DNA of 64,000 nucleotides from Streptomyces sp. MBT53 (GTDB taxonomy: Bacteria > Actinomycetota > Actinomycetes > Streptomycetales > Streptomycetaceae), in contig NZ_JAEQAZ010000002.1 of the NCBI RefSeq assembly GCF_016654115.1, forward strand, positions 91,125 through 155,124, given 5' to 3'. Both the position numbers and the translations under genes were made by a program. Below the pieces are notes generated by a model that saw only the letters and a program-made list of their open reading frames with translations, was not told the DNA's origin and did not search any database. Of this stretch, positions 7,953 to 17,102 are shown one piece after another (positions within the stretch are counted from its first letter, which is position 1; each line of letters starts with the position of its first letter).

Positions 7953-9362
7953 TCAGACGGCCACGGGACCGGTGCCGGCCAGGACCTCGGGCCGCAGCAG
8001 GGCCGCGAGGGTCTCGGCGGGCAACAGGCCCTTCTCCAGGACGAGTTCGGCCACGCCCCGGCCGGAGGCGAGGGCCTCCTTGGCGATGTCGGTGGCGGCC
8101 GTGTACCCGATGTGCGGGTTCAGTGCGGTCACCAGACCGATGGAGTTCTCCACGCTCGAGCGCAGCGCCTCGGTGTTGGCGGTGATGCCGTCCACGCACC
8201 GCTCGGCCAGCGTGAGGCAGGCGGCCCGCAGATGCGTGATGCTCTCCGACAGCGAGTGCAGGATGATCGGCTCGAACGCGTTGAGCTGGAGCTGTCCGGC
8301 CTCGGCGGCCATCGTGATGGTGACGTCGTTGCCGATCACCTCGAAGGCGACCTGGTTGACGACCTCGGGGATCACCGGGTTGACCTTGCCGGGCATGATG
8401 CTCGAACCGGCCTGCACCGGCGGCAGGTTGATCTCCCCGAGCCCCGCGCGCGGCCCCGAGGACAGCAGCCGCAGATCGTTGCAGCTCTTGGAGAGCTTGA
8501 CCGCGACCCGCTTCAGCACACCCGACATCTGCACGAACGCCCCGCAGTCCTGCGTGGCCTCGACCAGGTTGGCCGCCGTCACGAGCGGCAGCCCGGTGAT
8601 CTCGGCGAGGTGCCGGCGCGCCGACTCCGCATACCCGGCCGGCGCATTGAGTCCGGTCCCGATGGCCGTGGCCCCCAGGTTGATCTCATGGATCAACTGG
8701 ACGGCCTCGTCAAGACGTTGACGGTCCTCGTCAATCATGACCGCGTACGCCGAGAACTCTTGACCGAGCGTCATCGGTACCGCGTCCTGCAACTGTGTAC
8801 GGCCCATCTTGAGCACATCACGGAACTCGACGGCCTTACGGGCGAACGCGTCCTGAAGAACAACCATTGACGCGATCAACCCGTGGACGGCGAAGACTGT
8901 CGCGATCTTGACCGCGGTCGGATACACGTCATTGGTCGACTGACCGAGGTTGACGTCCTCATTGGGGTGCAGGTACTGGTACTCCCCCTTGCCGTGCCCC
9001 AACAACTCCAACGCCCGGTTGGCGACCACCTCGTTGGCGTTCATGTTGGTGGAGGTCCCGGCCCCACCCTGCACCACGTCCACGACGAACTGGTCGTGCA
9101 GCCTCCCGCCCCGAATCTCCCGACAGGCGCCGACAATGGCGGCCGTCTTCTCCGCCGACAGCAGCCCCAACTCCTCATTGGCGAGAGCGGCGGCTTCCTT
9201 GACGGCGGCAAGAGCATTGATCAAGTGCGGATAGACGGAGATCGGCGTCCCGGTGATGGGGAAGTTCTCCGTGGCCCGCAGGGTGTGAACACCCCAATAG
9301 GCGGAGGCGGGCACATCCCGGTCCCCGAGCAGATCATGTTCGCGGCGAACGGCAACGGTCAT
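7953..9362 (-). CDS. aspA: aspartate ammonia-lyase
   Basis: A 469-residue enzyme of the fumarase/aspartase superfamily (aspartate to fumarate plus ammonia). It shows TSTNMNANE (103-111), NLGQSTNDVYPT (about 138-149) and the superfamily signature GSSIMPGKVNP (319-329) on the mobile catalytic loop. The MxxKxNP loop and the neighbouring asparaginase favour aspartase over fumarase. The ATG at 9362 is preferred to in-frame codons upstream, which lie in the intergenic repeat. It follows the asparaginase gene by ~100 bp and precedes glsA by 35 bp. Confidence 0.92.
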   Translation of the reverse strand: MTVAVRREHDLLGDRDVPASAYWGVHTLRATENFPITGTPISVYPHLINALAAVKEAAALANEELGLLSAEKTAAIVGACREIRGGRLHDQFVVDVVQGGAGTSTNMNANEVVANRALELLGHGKGEYQYLHPNEDVNLGQSTNDVYPTAVKIATVFAVHGLIASMVVLQDAFARKAVEFRDVLKMGRTQLQDAVPMTLGQEFSAYAVMIDEDRQRLDEAVQLIHEINLGATAIGTGLNAPAGYAESARRHLAEITGLPLVTAANLVEATQDCGAFVQMSGVLKRVAVKLSKSCNDLRLLSSGPRAGLGEINLPPVQAGSSIMPGKVNPVIPEVVNQVAFEVIGNDVTITMAAEAGQLQLNAFEPIILHSLSESITHLRAACLTLAERCVDGITANTEALRSSVENSIGLVTALNPHIGYTAATDIAKEALASGRGVAELVLEKGLLPAETLAALLRPEVLAGTGPVAV

Positions 9363-9392
9363 AGGGTTCACTCTCCAAATGGGTTCAGGTGA

Positions 9393-9460
9393 GCGCCCCT
9401 TCAGGGGCGCGGGGAACTGCGCGACCAGCCACAACCGGCCCGCAGCGACCCAACAACCGA
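9393..9460. repeat. dispersed Streptomyces GGGGCGCGGGG-type intergenic repeat, copy 2
   Basis: Starts with a perfect hairpin GCGCCCCT-TC-AGGGGCGC (9393-9410), then GGGGAACTGCGCGACCAGCC and CCGGCCCGCAG. It shares its blocks with the copy at 3088-3168. It occupies most of the gap between the asparaginase and aspartase genes, so on the minus strand it lies in the operon mRNA, where the hairpin could slow transcription or protect RNA ends. Function is not established. Confidence 0.75.
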
Positions 9461-9461
9461 T

Positions 9462-10481
9462 CTAGGCACACGCAGACAACGGCGACACCGGGTCCAATGC
9501 ACGCACAGGCCGCACACAACCGACCGGCTCCCCACCCCCCAGCAACGACTCCCCCGCGAACTCGGCAAGCTGAACCGGATCAACGCCAGCCCGAGCAAGC
9601 CCGGCGGCAGCCACCGGCACACGCGCCCGATTGGCCCCATCCGCGATCTTCACCGCGACCGCCCGCCCATCAGGCAACGCGGCAACCTCAACACCCTCGA
9701 ACCCGTCCTTGGCCAACAGCCCGGGAACGGCCCGCATCAACGCGGCCACATCCCGCCCGGACCCGGACGCCATCTCGGCGAACTCCCGCATCGCGTCAGC
9801 GACCCGAGCCTCGGGCGTACCGGGCGCAGCGGTGGTAATCCGCGAGACGGCCCGAGCAAGCCCGTGCAACGAGATGGAGAACAGCGGAGCCCCGCACCCA
9901 TCCACACTCACCCGAGCGATCCGCTGCCCGGTGAGATCCTCGACGATCTCCGCGATCGCCTGCTGAAGCGGGTGCGCGGGGTCGAGATAGTCGTCGAGGG
10001 ACCAGCCATTGAGCTTCGACACGTACAACATCGCCGCGTGCTTCCCGGAACAGTTCTGCGCGAGCCGCGACGGGGCCCGCCCTTCACGGACCCACGCATC
10101 ACGAACAACGGGGTCGAAGGGCAGATCCGGAACGTTGCGCAGATCGTCCTCGGTCAGCCCGGCGAGTTCGAGGATGCGCCGGGTCCCGGCGAGGTGGCGT
10201 TCCTCGCCGGAGTGGCTGGCGGCGGCGAGCGAGAGCAGTTCGCCGTCGAGCGGCAGTCCCGCCCGCACCATGGCGACGGCCTGGACGGGCTTGATCGCCG
10301 AGCGCGGGTAGAACGCGGCCTCGATGTCGCCGAGTTGGAGCTGGACCTGGCCGTCGGCGTCGAGGACGACGACGGAGCCGTAGTGGATGCCCTCGATCAT
10401 TCCGCCGCGTATGAGGTGGGCGACGGGTGCGTGGAGGGGTTCACGGATGAGGGGTGGGTCCGCGAGGGGACTGCTGTACAT
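9462..10481 (-). CDS. asparaginase (PF06089, L-asparaginase II family)
   Basis: A 339-residue protein of the Rhizobium-type asparaginase II family, distinct from the E. coli AnsA/AnsB fold. Diagnostic segments are AAFYPRSAIKPVQA near the N-terminus, AAASHSGEERH, NCSGKHAAML and DGCGAPLFSISL. It should hydrolyse asparagine to aspartate and ammonia, feeding AspA immediately downstream. Start is ATG 10481, or GTG 10484 one codon earlier. It follows the amino-acid permease by 31 bp, consistent with uptake followed by deamidation in one operon. Confidence 0.88.
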   Translation of the reverse strand: MYSSPLADPPLIREPLHAPVAHLIRGGMIEGIHYGSVVVLDADGQVQLQLGDIEAAFYPRSAIKPVQAVAMVRAGLPLDGELLSLAAASHSGEERHLAGTRRILELAGLTEDDLRNVPDLPFDPVVRDAWVREGRAPSRLAQNCSGKHAAMLYVSKLNGWSLDDYLDPAHPLQQAIAEIVEDLTGQRIARVSVDGCGAPLFSISLHGLARAVSRITTAAPGTPEARVADAMREFAEMASGSGRDVAALMRAVPGLLAKDGFEGVEVAALPDGRAVAVKIADGANRARVPVAAAGLARAGVDPVQLAEFAGESLLGGGEPVGCVRPVRALDPVSPLSACA

Positions 10482-10512
10482 CACTGCCTGTCAGGTCAGG
10501 ACGGCGTGGGTC

Positions 10513-11976
10513 TCACGCGTCGGGTGCGGTGGTGGACGTGCTCGCCACGCGGCGGCGGACGGCGAACCATCCGGCGACCAGCGCGGCGGCGATCAGCGGG
10601 AGACACAGGACGGTGGTGCGTCCGGCGCCGCCGTCGGCGTACATGAGGACCAGGACGGAGGCGAGGAAGGCCAGCGTCACGAGTTCGGTCCAGGGGGAAC
10701 CCGGCAACCGGTAGCTGGGCCGGGTGAGTTCGCCCTTCTCGGTCTTCCGCCAGAAGAGGAAGTGGCAGAGCATGATCATGCCCCAGGTGGCGAGGATGCC
10801 GATCGCCGCGAAGTTGAGGACGATCTCGAACGCGTCCGCAGGGACGACGTAGTTGAGGCCGACGCCGAGGACGCAGATGCCGCTGGTGAGCAGGATGCCG
10901 CCGTAGGGGACCTGGCTGCGGCTCATGACCGAGGTGAACTTGGGGGCGGAGCCGGACATCGCCATGGAGCGGAGGATGCGGCCGGTGGAGTAGAGGCCGG
11001 AGTTGAGCGAGGACATGGCCGCGGTGAGGACGACGAGGTTCATGACGCCGCCCGCCGCCGGGATGCCGATGTGCGACAGCACGGTGACGAAGGGGCTCTG
11101 GCCGGCGCTGTACTTGTTCCAGGGCAGCAGCATCGAAAGCAGGAGCACCGAGCCGACGTAGAAGAGGCCGACGCGCCACATGATCGAGTTGATCGCCTTC
11201 GGCATGATCTTCTCGGGGTTCTCGGTCTCGCCCGCGGCGACGCCGACGAGTTCGACGGAGGCGTAGGCGAAGACGACGCCCTGGATGATCAGGAGCATGG
11301 GCAGCATGCCGTTGGGGAAGATGCCGCCGTTGTCGGTGATCAGGGACGGTCCTGGGGTCGTGCCGTCGACCTGGTGCTGGGTGGCCAGCAGGAAGATGCC
11401 GATCAGCATGAAGACGACGAGCGCGCTGACCTTGATGATCGCGAACCAGAACTCCAGCTCGCCGAAGAGCCGTACAGAGATCAAGTTGACCGTCAATACG
11501 ACCGCGAGGGCGATCAATGCGATCAACCATTGAGGGATGTCGGAGAACATGCCCCAGTAGTGGGTGTACACGGCCACCGCGGTGATGTCGGCGATGCCGG
11601 TGGTGGCCCAGTTCAGGAAGTACATCCAGCCCGCTATGTACGCGCCTTTCTCGCCGAGGAACTCACGGGCGTACGACACGAAGGCGCCGGACGAGGGCCG
11701 GTAGAGGACGAGTTCGCCGAGGGCGCGGACGACGAGGAAGGCGAAGAGGCCGCAGACCGCGTACGCGATGAAGAGGGAGGGGCCGGCATCGGCCAGGCGA
11801 CCGCCCGCGCCGAGGAAGAGGCCGGTGCCGATCGCGCCGCCGATGGCGATCATGTTGACGTGCCGGGACTTGAGGGACTTGCTGTAGCCGGCGTCTCCGG
11901 CGTCGACATGGCCGGATCGTTTCTGCACGCCGTTGTGCAGGGGCTGCTCACTGTCGTGAAGGGACTGCTCGCTCAC
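10513..11976 (-). CDS. amino acid permease, probable asparagine transporter
   Basis: A 487-residue APC-superfamily (amino acid transporter family) permease with twelve predicted membrane helices. The first helix carries the substrate motif [14 protein letters not shown], and helix 6 has [17 protein letters not shown] hydrophilic ~40-residue N-terminus precedes it. The GTG start at 11976 overlaps the stop of the FadR-type regulator (GTGA), implying coupling. Family resemblance to AnsP-like permeases and the downstream asparaginase and aspartase genes suggest asparagine as substrate; this is inference from context. Confidence 0.88.
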   Translation of the reverse strand: MSEQSLHDSEQPLHNGVQKRSGHVDAGDAGYSKSLKSRHVNMIAIGGAIGTGLFLGAGGRLADAGPSLFIAYAVCGLFAFLVVRALGELVLYRPSSGAFVSYAREFLGEKGAYIAGWMYFLNWATTGIADITAVAVYTHYWGMFSDIPQWLIALIALAVVLTVNLISVRLFGELEFWFAIIKVSALVVFMLIGIFLLATQHQVDGTTPGPSLITDNGGIFPNGMLPMLLIIQGVVFAYASVELVGVAAGETENPEKIMPKAINSIMWRVGLFYVGSVLLLSMLLPWNKYSAGQSPFVTVLSHIGIPAAGGVMNLVVLTAAMSSLNSGLYSTGRILRSMAMSGSAPKFTSVMSRSQVPYGGILLTSGICVLGVGLNYVVPADAFEIVLNFAAIGILATWGMIMLCHFLFWRKTEKGELTRPSYRLPGSPWTELVTLAFLASVLVLMYADGGAGRTTVLCLPLIAAALVAGWFAVRRRVASTSTTAPDA

Positions 11977-12704
11977 GCCTCGGGTCCGCCTTCCGTGGGG
12001 GTGTCCGTGCGCGCGGGGCGCACGATGTCGGTGAGGGTCGTCTCGACCCGGTCGAGGTGGTGGGACATGGCCTCGACGGCGTCCGGCTCGCTGCCGTCGA
12101 TCAGCGCCTCGACGATCGCCCGGTGCTCGCGGTTGGACTGCTCGCGCCGGCCGCCGAGTTCGTTGAGGAACGCGGACTGGCGGGCCAGCGCGTCGCGGAT
12201 CTCCTCGATCACCCGGCGGAACACCGGGTTCTGCGCGGCCTCCGCCACGGCGAGGTGGAAGAGGGTGTCCATCGCGACCCACGCGGTGGTGTCCGTCTCC
12301 TGTTCCATGCGGTCCAGGAGGTGGGCCAGGTGGTCCAGGTTCTCCGGGGTGCGGCGAAGTGCCGCGTACCCGGCGACCGGGATCTCGACGTGGCGGCGCA
12401 CTTCCAGCAGGTCGCTGGCCGCGTAGTCGCCGAAGGTGGGGTCCTCCACGGCGTTGGCGACCACGAAGGTGCCCTTGCCGGTCTTGGAGACGGTCAGGCC
12501 CATGGTCTGCAGGGCCCGCAGGGCCTCGCGGAGCACGGGTCGGCTGATCTCCAGGGTGCGGCACAGCTCGGCCTCGGAGGGCAGCTTGTCGCCGATGGCG
12601 TAGTCGCCGCGCTCGATGGCGCCGCGGAGGTGGACGAGCACCGCTTCCATGGCGCTGACGCGCCGCGGTCCGACTCCACCTGTCTGGCTGTCTGACAGGT
12701 TCAC
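11973..12704 (-). CDS. FadR-subfamily GntR transcriptional regulator
   Basis: 243 residues: an N-terminal winged HTH (about 18-85; [29 protein letters not shown]) and an all-helical FCD effector domain whose [17 protein letters not shown] and SHHLDRV segments carry the Asp/His metal-ligand pattern of the subfamily. It is the first gene of the asparagine/aspartate operon and overlaps the permease start by 4 bases. The GTG at 12704 lies on top of a palindrome, so translation may instead begin at the ATG at 12650 (MEAVLVHL). Likely senses a dicarboxylate or amino-acid ligand. Confidence 0.88.
   Translation of the reverse strand: MNLSDSQTGGVGPRRVSAMEAVLVHLRGAIERGDYAIGDKLPSEAELCRTLEISRPVLREALRALQTMGLTVSKTGKGTFVVANAVEDPTFGDYAASDLLEVRRHVEIPVAGYAALRRTPENLDHLAHLLDRMEQETDTTAWVAMDTLFHLAVAEAAQNPVFRRVIEEIRDALARQSAFLNELGGRREQSNREHRAIVEALIDGSEPDAVEAMSHHLDRVETTLTDIVRPARTDTPTEGGPEA
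12678..12700. promoter_or_regulatory. probable FadR-type operator
   Basis: ACCTGTC (12678-12684) and GACAGGT (12694-12700) form a perfect 7-bp inverted repeat. Inside it, CTGTCTGACAG (12688-12698) is a second palindrome matching the GT-N3-AC core bound by many FadR-subfamily regulators. It overlaps the first codons annotated for the regulator, so it probably mediates autorepression of the operon. Confidence 0.5.
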
Positions 12705-12763
12705 GGACGTGATCCTGCGGGTGACGGGACAGTGCTGTCAAGCGGTCGGAAAAGAAAAATACA

Positions 12764-12800
12764 GAGGGCGTGAAGCCTGAAAATCCGGCTTCACGCCCTC
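12764..12800 (-). terminator. intrinsic terminator of uppP
   Basis: A near-perfect hairpin, GAGGGCGTGAAGCC and GGCTTCACGCCCTC around a short A-rich loop, lies just downstream of the uppP stop. On the minus strand it is followed by TGTATTTTTCTTTTCC, a rare genuine U-tract in this GC-rich DNA. It isolates uppP from the divergently read regulator promoter region. Confidence 0.9.
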
Positions 12801-12822
12801 CGTCATGATCGACCCGGCGGTG

Positions 12823-13659
12823 TCAGCTGTTGAGCACACCCGCGCCGAGCAGCCCGAACAGCAGGACGCCGATGATGATCCGGTAGATCACAAAGGCGTT
12901 GAAGGAGTGCTTCGCGACGAACTTCAGCAGCCAGGCGATGGAGGCGTAGGCCACCACGAAGGACACGATCGTGCCGACGGCGAGCGGGGCGGCGCCGACG
13001 CCCGACCCCAGGGCGTCCTTCAGCTCGTAGATGCCGGCGCCGGTCAGGGCCGGGATGCCGAGGAAGAACGAGAGCCGGGTGGCGGCGAGGCGGTCCAGGT
13101 CGAGGATGAGACCGGTGGACATGGTGGCGCCGGAGCGCGAGAAACCGGGGAAGAGCAGCGCGAGGATCTGTGAACTGCCCACCAGCATCGCGTCCTTGAA
13201 GGTGGTGTCGTCCTCACCGCGCTTGTGCCGGCCCATCTGGTCCGCGGCCCACATGACACCGCTGCCGACGATCAGCGAGGCGGCGACCACCCACAGCGAG
13301 CCGAGCGGGCCGTCGATGAGCGGCTTCGCGGCGAGGCCCACGATCACGATCGGGATGGTCGAGTAGATGACCCACCACGCGAACTTGTAGTCGTGGTGGT
13401 AGCGCTCCTCCTTGTTGAACAGGCCGCGCCCCCAGGCGGTGACGATCCGCACGATGTCCTTGAAGAAGTACAGGAGCACGGCGGCGATGGCGCCGACCTG
13501 GATGACGGCCGAGAACCCGACGACGGAATCGTCGTCCACGGGGATGTTCATCAGCCCCTCGACGATCTTCAGATGGCCGGTGGAGGAGACGGGCAGGAAC
13601 TCGGTCACCCCCTCGACGACTCCGAGGACGGCGGCCTGACCGACGCTGATGACGCTCAT
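12823..13659 (-). CDS. uppP: undecaprenyl-diphosphatase
   Basis: A 278-residue integral membrane phosphatase (BacA/UppP family) that dephosphorylates undecaprenyl diphosphate, recycling the lipid carrier of wall synthesis; overexpression gives bacitracin resistance in this family. Conserved motifs are visible: EGVTEFLPVSSTGHL near the N-terminus and the second PGFSRSGAT motif around residue 170. About eight hydrophobic helices. The ATG at 13659 gives the family-typical N-terminus MSVISVGQAAVLGVVEG, and codons further upstream are rejected. Terminated by the strong hairpin at 12764-12800. Confidence 0.95.
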   Translation of the reverse strand: MSVISVGQAAVLGVVEGVTEFLPVSSTGHLKIVEGLMNIPVDDDSVVGFSAVIQVGAIAAVLLYFFKDIVRIVTAWGRGLFNKEERYHHDYKFAWWVIYSTIPIVIVGLAAKPLIDGPLGSLWVVAASLIVGSGVMWAADQMGRHKRGEDDTTFKDAMLVGSSQILALLFPGFSRSGATMSTGLILDLDRLAATRLSFFLGIPALTGAGIYELKDALGSGVGAAPLAVGTIVSFVVAYASIAWLLKFVAKHSFNAFVIYRIIIGVLLFGLLGAGVLNS

Positions 13660-13747
13660 GAGATCCAGTTCTTCGGGATTGGTCGACAGTGCTGTAGACA
13701 ATAGCGCTGGAGGCGGTCCTGTACGGGCGCGGGATCCGCCCGATTTC

Positions 13748-14122
13748 TTACGCCCACAGGGCCTGCGCGATCGACACCCCGACAAATGCCGCACCGAGGC
13801 CCGCCATCACGCTGCCGACGACGTTGGCGGCAGCGTAGAGCCCCGCCCCTGTCTCGGTCAGTCGCAGTGTCTCGTACGAGAAGGTGGAGTACGTCGTCAG
13901 GGCCCCGCAAAGGCCTGTCCCGACGAGGAGTTGGAGATGCGAGCCCGCCGCACCGGCGGACACGGCGCCGGTGAGGGTGCCCAGGATCAGACAGCCGGTG
14001 ACGTTCACCGCGAAGGTGCCCCAGGGGAAGACGGAGTCGTGTCTGGTCTGCACGGCACGGTCGGTGAGATAGCGGAGCGGGGCGCCGACGACGGCTCCCG
14101 CGACGACCAACAGCCAGTTCAC
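13748..14122 (-). CDS. crcB: fluoride efflux transporter CrcB, copy 1
   Basis: A 124-residue four-helix membrane protein of the Fluc/CrcB family, which forms dual-topology fluoride channels. Seen motifs: [30 protein letters not shown] and [16 protein letters not shown], containing the Asn and TTFST-like residues that line the pore. The GTG at 14122 overlaps the DUF190 stop (GTGA). With the second CrcB at 14496 it probably forms a heterodimer. No fluoride riboswitch was recognised upstream of the operon. Confidence 0.9.
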   Translation of the reverse strand: MNWLLVVAGAVVGAPLRYLTDRAVQTRHDSVFPWGTFAVNVTGCLILGTLTGAVSAGAAGSHLQLLVGTGLCGALTTYSTFSYETLRLTETGAGLYAAANVVGSVMAGLGAAFVGVSIAQALWA

Positions 14123-14499
14123 AACGACTTCTTACCCTTCGCGTCCGATGTGCGGGACGCATCCGTACGGCCCGCGTACCGGATGACCTCGCAGTCGTCG
14201 AGGATCACGAGTCCCCCGGTGACGAGTTCGTCGAGCTGCGGCAGGAAGTCCCGTACGCGCTCCTCGGTGTCCACGATCACGATGGCCACCGGCAGGTCCT
14301 CGCTGAGCGACAGCAGCCGGGTGGTGTGGATCAGGGAGGAGGCGCCGAAGCCCTCGATGCCCCGGAAGACGCTGGCGCCGGCCAGCCCGGCGGTGTGCGC
14401 GCGGTGGACGATCTCCGTGTAGAGGGGCTTGTGGTGCCAGGTGTCGTTCTCGCCGATGAAGACGGTCACGCGCAGGGCGCTGCCGGTCAGCCTGGTCAT
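14119..14499 (-). CDS. DUF190 domain protein
   Basis: A 126-residue small cytosolic alpha/beta protein with the DUF190 pattern: [38 protein letters not shown] and [14 protein letters not shown]. The fold is PII-like. DUF190 genes often sit next to crcB, suggesting a regulatory or accessory role in fluoride export; no activity can be read from the sequence. It overlaps both neighbours by 4 bases, so the three genes are tightly coupled. C-terminal residues are charged (DAKGKKSL). Confidence 0.85.
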   Translation of the reverse strand: MTRLTGSALRVTVFIGENDTWHHKPLYTEIVHRAHTAGLAGASVFRGIEGFGASSLIHTTRLLSLSEDLPVAIVIVDTEERVRDFLPQLDELVTGGLVILDDCEVIRYAGRTDASRTSDAKGKKSL

Positions 14500-14957
14500 C
14501 GCTGCCTCCACTTCAGGACGCGCCGGGCCGCCGTCACCGCGAGCCACACCGCCGCGAGGGCCGCGAGCAGGGTCGCGGCGAGATAGGCCAGCGCGGTGCG
14601 GGGATGGCCCGCGTCGACCAGTTTCTGGATGTCGACGGCGTACGTCGAGAAGGTGGTGAAGCCGCCGAGCACACCGGTGCCGAAGAACGGCCGCACCAGC
14701 CGGTGGGCGGCCCACACATCGGTGATGACCACCATGAACACGCCGATCACGGCACACCCGACGACATTGATCCAGAACGTCGTCCAGGGGAATCCGCCGC
14801 TCTGCGCGGGCCACCACAGGGAGGCCGCGTAGCGCCCCGTGGCCCCGATGGCGCCGCCGAGCGCGACCACCGCGACCACGGGTCCCTGACCGCGCCAGAC
14901 GGACGGGCGTGGGGCCTGTGGCCGGGCGCGGACGCTCTCGGCCTCGGGAGCTGTCAT
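14496..14957 (-). CDS. crcB: fluoride efflux transporter CrcB, copy 2
   Basis: A 153-residue CrcB/Fluc protein with a ~35-residue hydrophilic N-terminal extension followed by four helices. Motifs: [31 protein letters not shown] and [17 protein letters not shown]. The ATG at 14957 is chosen over an upstream ATG at 14996 because it starts closer to the conserved domain. First gene of the crcB-DUF190-crcB operon; two divergent CrcB proteins in one operon usually assemble as an antiparallel heterodimer. Confidence 0.9.
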   Translation of the reverse strand: MTAPEAESVRARPQAPRPSVWRGQGPVVAVVALGGAIGATGRYAASLWWPAQSGGFPWTTFWINVVGCAVIGVFMVVITDVWAAHRLVRPFFGTGVLGGFTTFSTYAVDIQKLVDAGHPRTALAYLAATLLAALAAVWLAVTAARRVLKWRQR

Positions 14958-15121
14958 GGCCGTACGTCTCCTACTCGTCGGGGGCCCTGGGGGCACACGC
15001 CTCTACAAGTAGGGACCGTTGGCGGCACCTCTGCCGCGGTTCGGGTACGGCGGGCCCCACCGCCGCGCCGCGAGGAGTGCTCGCGGCCGGGCATCAGGGT
15101 AACGCCGGTGACGTGCCGGGG

Positions 15122-16096
15122 TCACTTCGGGGCGGGCGGCTCGCACAGCGCGATCCCGCGCTCCCGCACGCTGCCGAGCACCAGGTGCCCGGCCGCCTCG
15201 CAGACGCTGGTGGCCATCCGGTAGGGCGAGCCGTGCGCGACGAGGTGGTGGACGACGGCTCCGTCGTCGTCGAACGCCATGGCTCCGATCATGCCGGTGG
15301 GGCGGAAGGGCACGCGTACGGCGACCCGGGCTACGGCCTGCCGCGCGGCGGGCGGTGCCTGGTGGAGGAGTTCGAGTGGCGGGACGCGCGGGCCGGCCAG
15401 CGCCACCCAGATCGGCCCGTCCGGGCCGCCGCGCCAGAGGTTGTCGGGCATTCCGGGGAGGTCGTCGGCGAAGGACTCGCTCAGGCCCGTCTTCGGCCCG
15501 GTGAGCCAGTAGCGGGTCAGCCGGCGGGCGCCGGTCTCCGCGACGACCAGGAAGGACTCGTCGGCGCTCGCGGCGAGTCCGTTGGCGAACTGGAGTCCGT
15601 CCAGGAGGACTTCGGGGCTGTCGGCGCCGGGTGCGAGGCGCAACAGCCGTCCCGTGCCGGTGTGTTCGACGATGTCGCCGATCCACTGATCGATCGGGTA
15701 GCGGAGGCTGAAGACGGTGAAGTACGCGCTGCCGTCCGACAGTGCGACCACGTTGCTGCAGCCCCGCAGCGGCTCCCCCGCCACCGAGTCGGCGAGGACG
15801 CGTACGCTTCCGTCCCCCAAGTCCACGCGCAGCAGCCCGCGTTCCGAATCGGCCACCAACAGGGCGTCGTCCGGGAGGAGTTCGAGGCCGAGCGGCCGTC
15901 CGCCGGTGTCGGCGAGGGTCTCCACCCGCACCGCCTCGGGGTCGATCAGCCCGTCGAGACGGAGGATGCGGCCGTCCTCGACGCCGGTCAGCACCCGGCC
16001 GCGGGCGTCGGCCACCACGTCCTCGGGACCCACGCCGCCGATCGCGACGTAGCGGCGGGCGAGCAGCGCCTCGGGTCGGTCCACGAACACCTCCAC
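15122..16096 (-). CDS. SMP-30/strictosidine-synthase-like six-bladed beta-propeller
   Basis: 324 residues of repeating beta-blade sequence: GPEDVVADARGRVLTGVEDGRI, GRPLGLELLPDDALLVADSERGLLRVD, FANGLAASADESFLVVAETGARRLTRYWL and the PGMPDNLWRGGPDGPIWVAL block. This matches the SMP-30/gluconolactonase and strictosidine synthase superfamily, which hydrolyse lactones or esters around a bound metal. No signal peptide is seen. Substrate unknown. GTG start at 16096; a second GTG lies two codons on. It is divergent from the YihY-type gene. Confidence 0.85.
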   Translation of the reverse strand: MEVFVDRPEALLARRYVAIGGVGPEDVVADARGRVLTGVEDGRILRLDGLIDPEAVRVETLADTGGRPLGLELLPDDALLVADSERGLLRVDLGDGSVRVLADSVAGEPLRGCSNVVALSDGSAYFTVFSLRYPIDQWIGDIVEHTGTGRLLRLAPGADSPEVLLDGLQFANGLAASADESFLVVAETGARRLTRYWLTGPKTGLSESFADDLPGMPDNLWRGGPDGPIWVALAGPRVPPLELLHQAPPAARQAVARVAVRVPFRPTGMIGAMAFDDDGAVVHHLVAHGSPYRMATSVCEAAGHLVLGSVRERGIALCEPPAPK

Positions 16097-16225
16097 GGTT
16101 GGGACCGGCGCGCGTACGCTTGCTGTTCTTCCCGGTCATCGCCGCACCCGGTCACGTTTGCCGAGCGTATTCCCGGTGACCCGGATCGCGCTGCCGACAG
16201 GCGAGAAGTGAGAAGGGGGCCTCGC

Positions 16226-16267
16226 ATGACGTGGTCGGCCGCCCGCCACGCGGGAACGCCCCGGTGA
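16226..16267 (+). CDS. possible 13-codon upstream ORF coupled to the YihY-type gene
   Basis: AAGAAGGGGG-like ribosome binding sequence (around 16211-16219) stands 8 bases before ATG 16226. The frame encodes MTWSAARHAGTPR and its TGA overlaps the GTG at 16264 (GTGA) that I take as start of the membrane protein. This arrangement would allow coupled translation. Alternatively the same binding site serves a GTG at 16231 and the membrane protein is 11 residues longer. Confidence 0.35.
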   Translation: MTWSAARHAGTPR

Positions 16268-17094
16268 ACCGTGTCCGCACCGCGTGGCAGCGCCTGGGCC
16301 TGGCCGAACTCAACCGGCGCGGGCGGGAGTTGGAGCTGCTGCACCGGGCCATGGGATTCGCGACGCTCGCCCTCGTGACACTGGCGCCGCTGCTGATCGT
16401 GGTGGCCGCGGCCGACCCGATCGGGCACGGCGGGTTCGCGCTGTGGCTGGTTGACGGCATGGACCTGTCCGGCCGCTCGGCCCGTGCGCTCACCGATGTC
16501 TTCACCCCGCCCCGCAAGGTCATCGGCACCACCAGCGCCTGGAGCGTGGCGCTGCTCGCGCTGTTCGGGCTGTCCTTCGCGTCGAGTGTGCAGAGCGGAT
16601 ACGAGCACGTGTGGCGCCCGACCGGTGCGCCCTGGCACCGCATCTGGCGCCAACTGATCTGGCTGGTCATGCTGATGGGCTATCTGTACGCGCAGGTGCA
16701 GACCCGCAACGTCCTCGCGGGCACGCCCCGCATCCTGCTCAGCATGGCGGCCGGTCTGCTGTTCTTCTGGTGGGGCCCGCACTTCCTGCTCAGCCGCCAG
16801 GTCCACTGGCGCTATCTGCTGCCGGGCGCGCTCGCCACGATGGCGGGCCTGGTCGGCCTGCGCTGGTTCTCGTACCTGGTGTTCACCCCGCTCCTGGTCA
16901 CCAACGCGGTCAGCTACGGCCCGGTCGGCACGGTGCTGGTGGTGGAGTCCTGGCTGGTCGGCGTGGGGTTCGTGCTCTACGGCGGCGCGCTGGTGGGCAG
17001 GCTGCTGTGCGAGCGGTTCGGGGACCCGGACGCGTCGTTCCGCACGCAACCGGAACCACCGGAGGGAGCGGACGTCGGCCGGGACACGGCGTGA
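16264..17094 (+). CDS. YihY/UPF0761-like integral membrane protein
   Basis: 276 residues, about six hydrophobic helices, with a short amphipathic N-terminus. GFATLALVTLAPLLIVVAA and later SSVQSGYEHVWRPTGAPWHRIW resemble the YihY (former RNase BN/BrkB) family, although similarity is weaker than in the second family member at 38689. The role is unknown; family members are multipass proteins of uncertain function. GTG 16264 is preferred because it overlaps the stop of a short ORF with a good ribosome binding site; GTG 16231 is an alternative start. Confidence 0.7.
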   Translation: MNRVRTAWQRLGLAELNRRGRELELLHRAMGFATLALVTLAPLLIVVAAADPIGHGGFALWLVDGMDLSGRSARALTDVFTPPRKVIGTTSAWSVALLALFGLSFASSVQSGYEHVWRPTGAPWHRIWRQLIWLVMLMGYLYAQVQTRNVLAGTPRILLSMAAGLLFFWWGPHFLLSRQVHWRYLLPGALATMAGLVGLRWFSYLVFTPLLVTNAVSYGPVGTVLVVESWLVGVGFVLYGGALVGRLLCERFGDPDASFRTQPEPPEGADVGRDTA

Positions 17095-17102
17095 CGCTCG
17101 GC

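Noticed and set aside
14958..15121. Fluoride riboswitch upstream of the crcB operon
   Set aside because: No crcB-motif core could be found by eye; a covariance-model search would decide.
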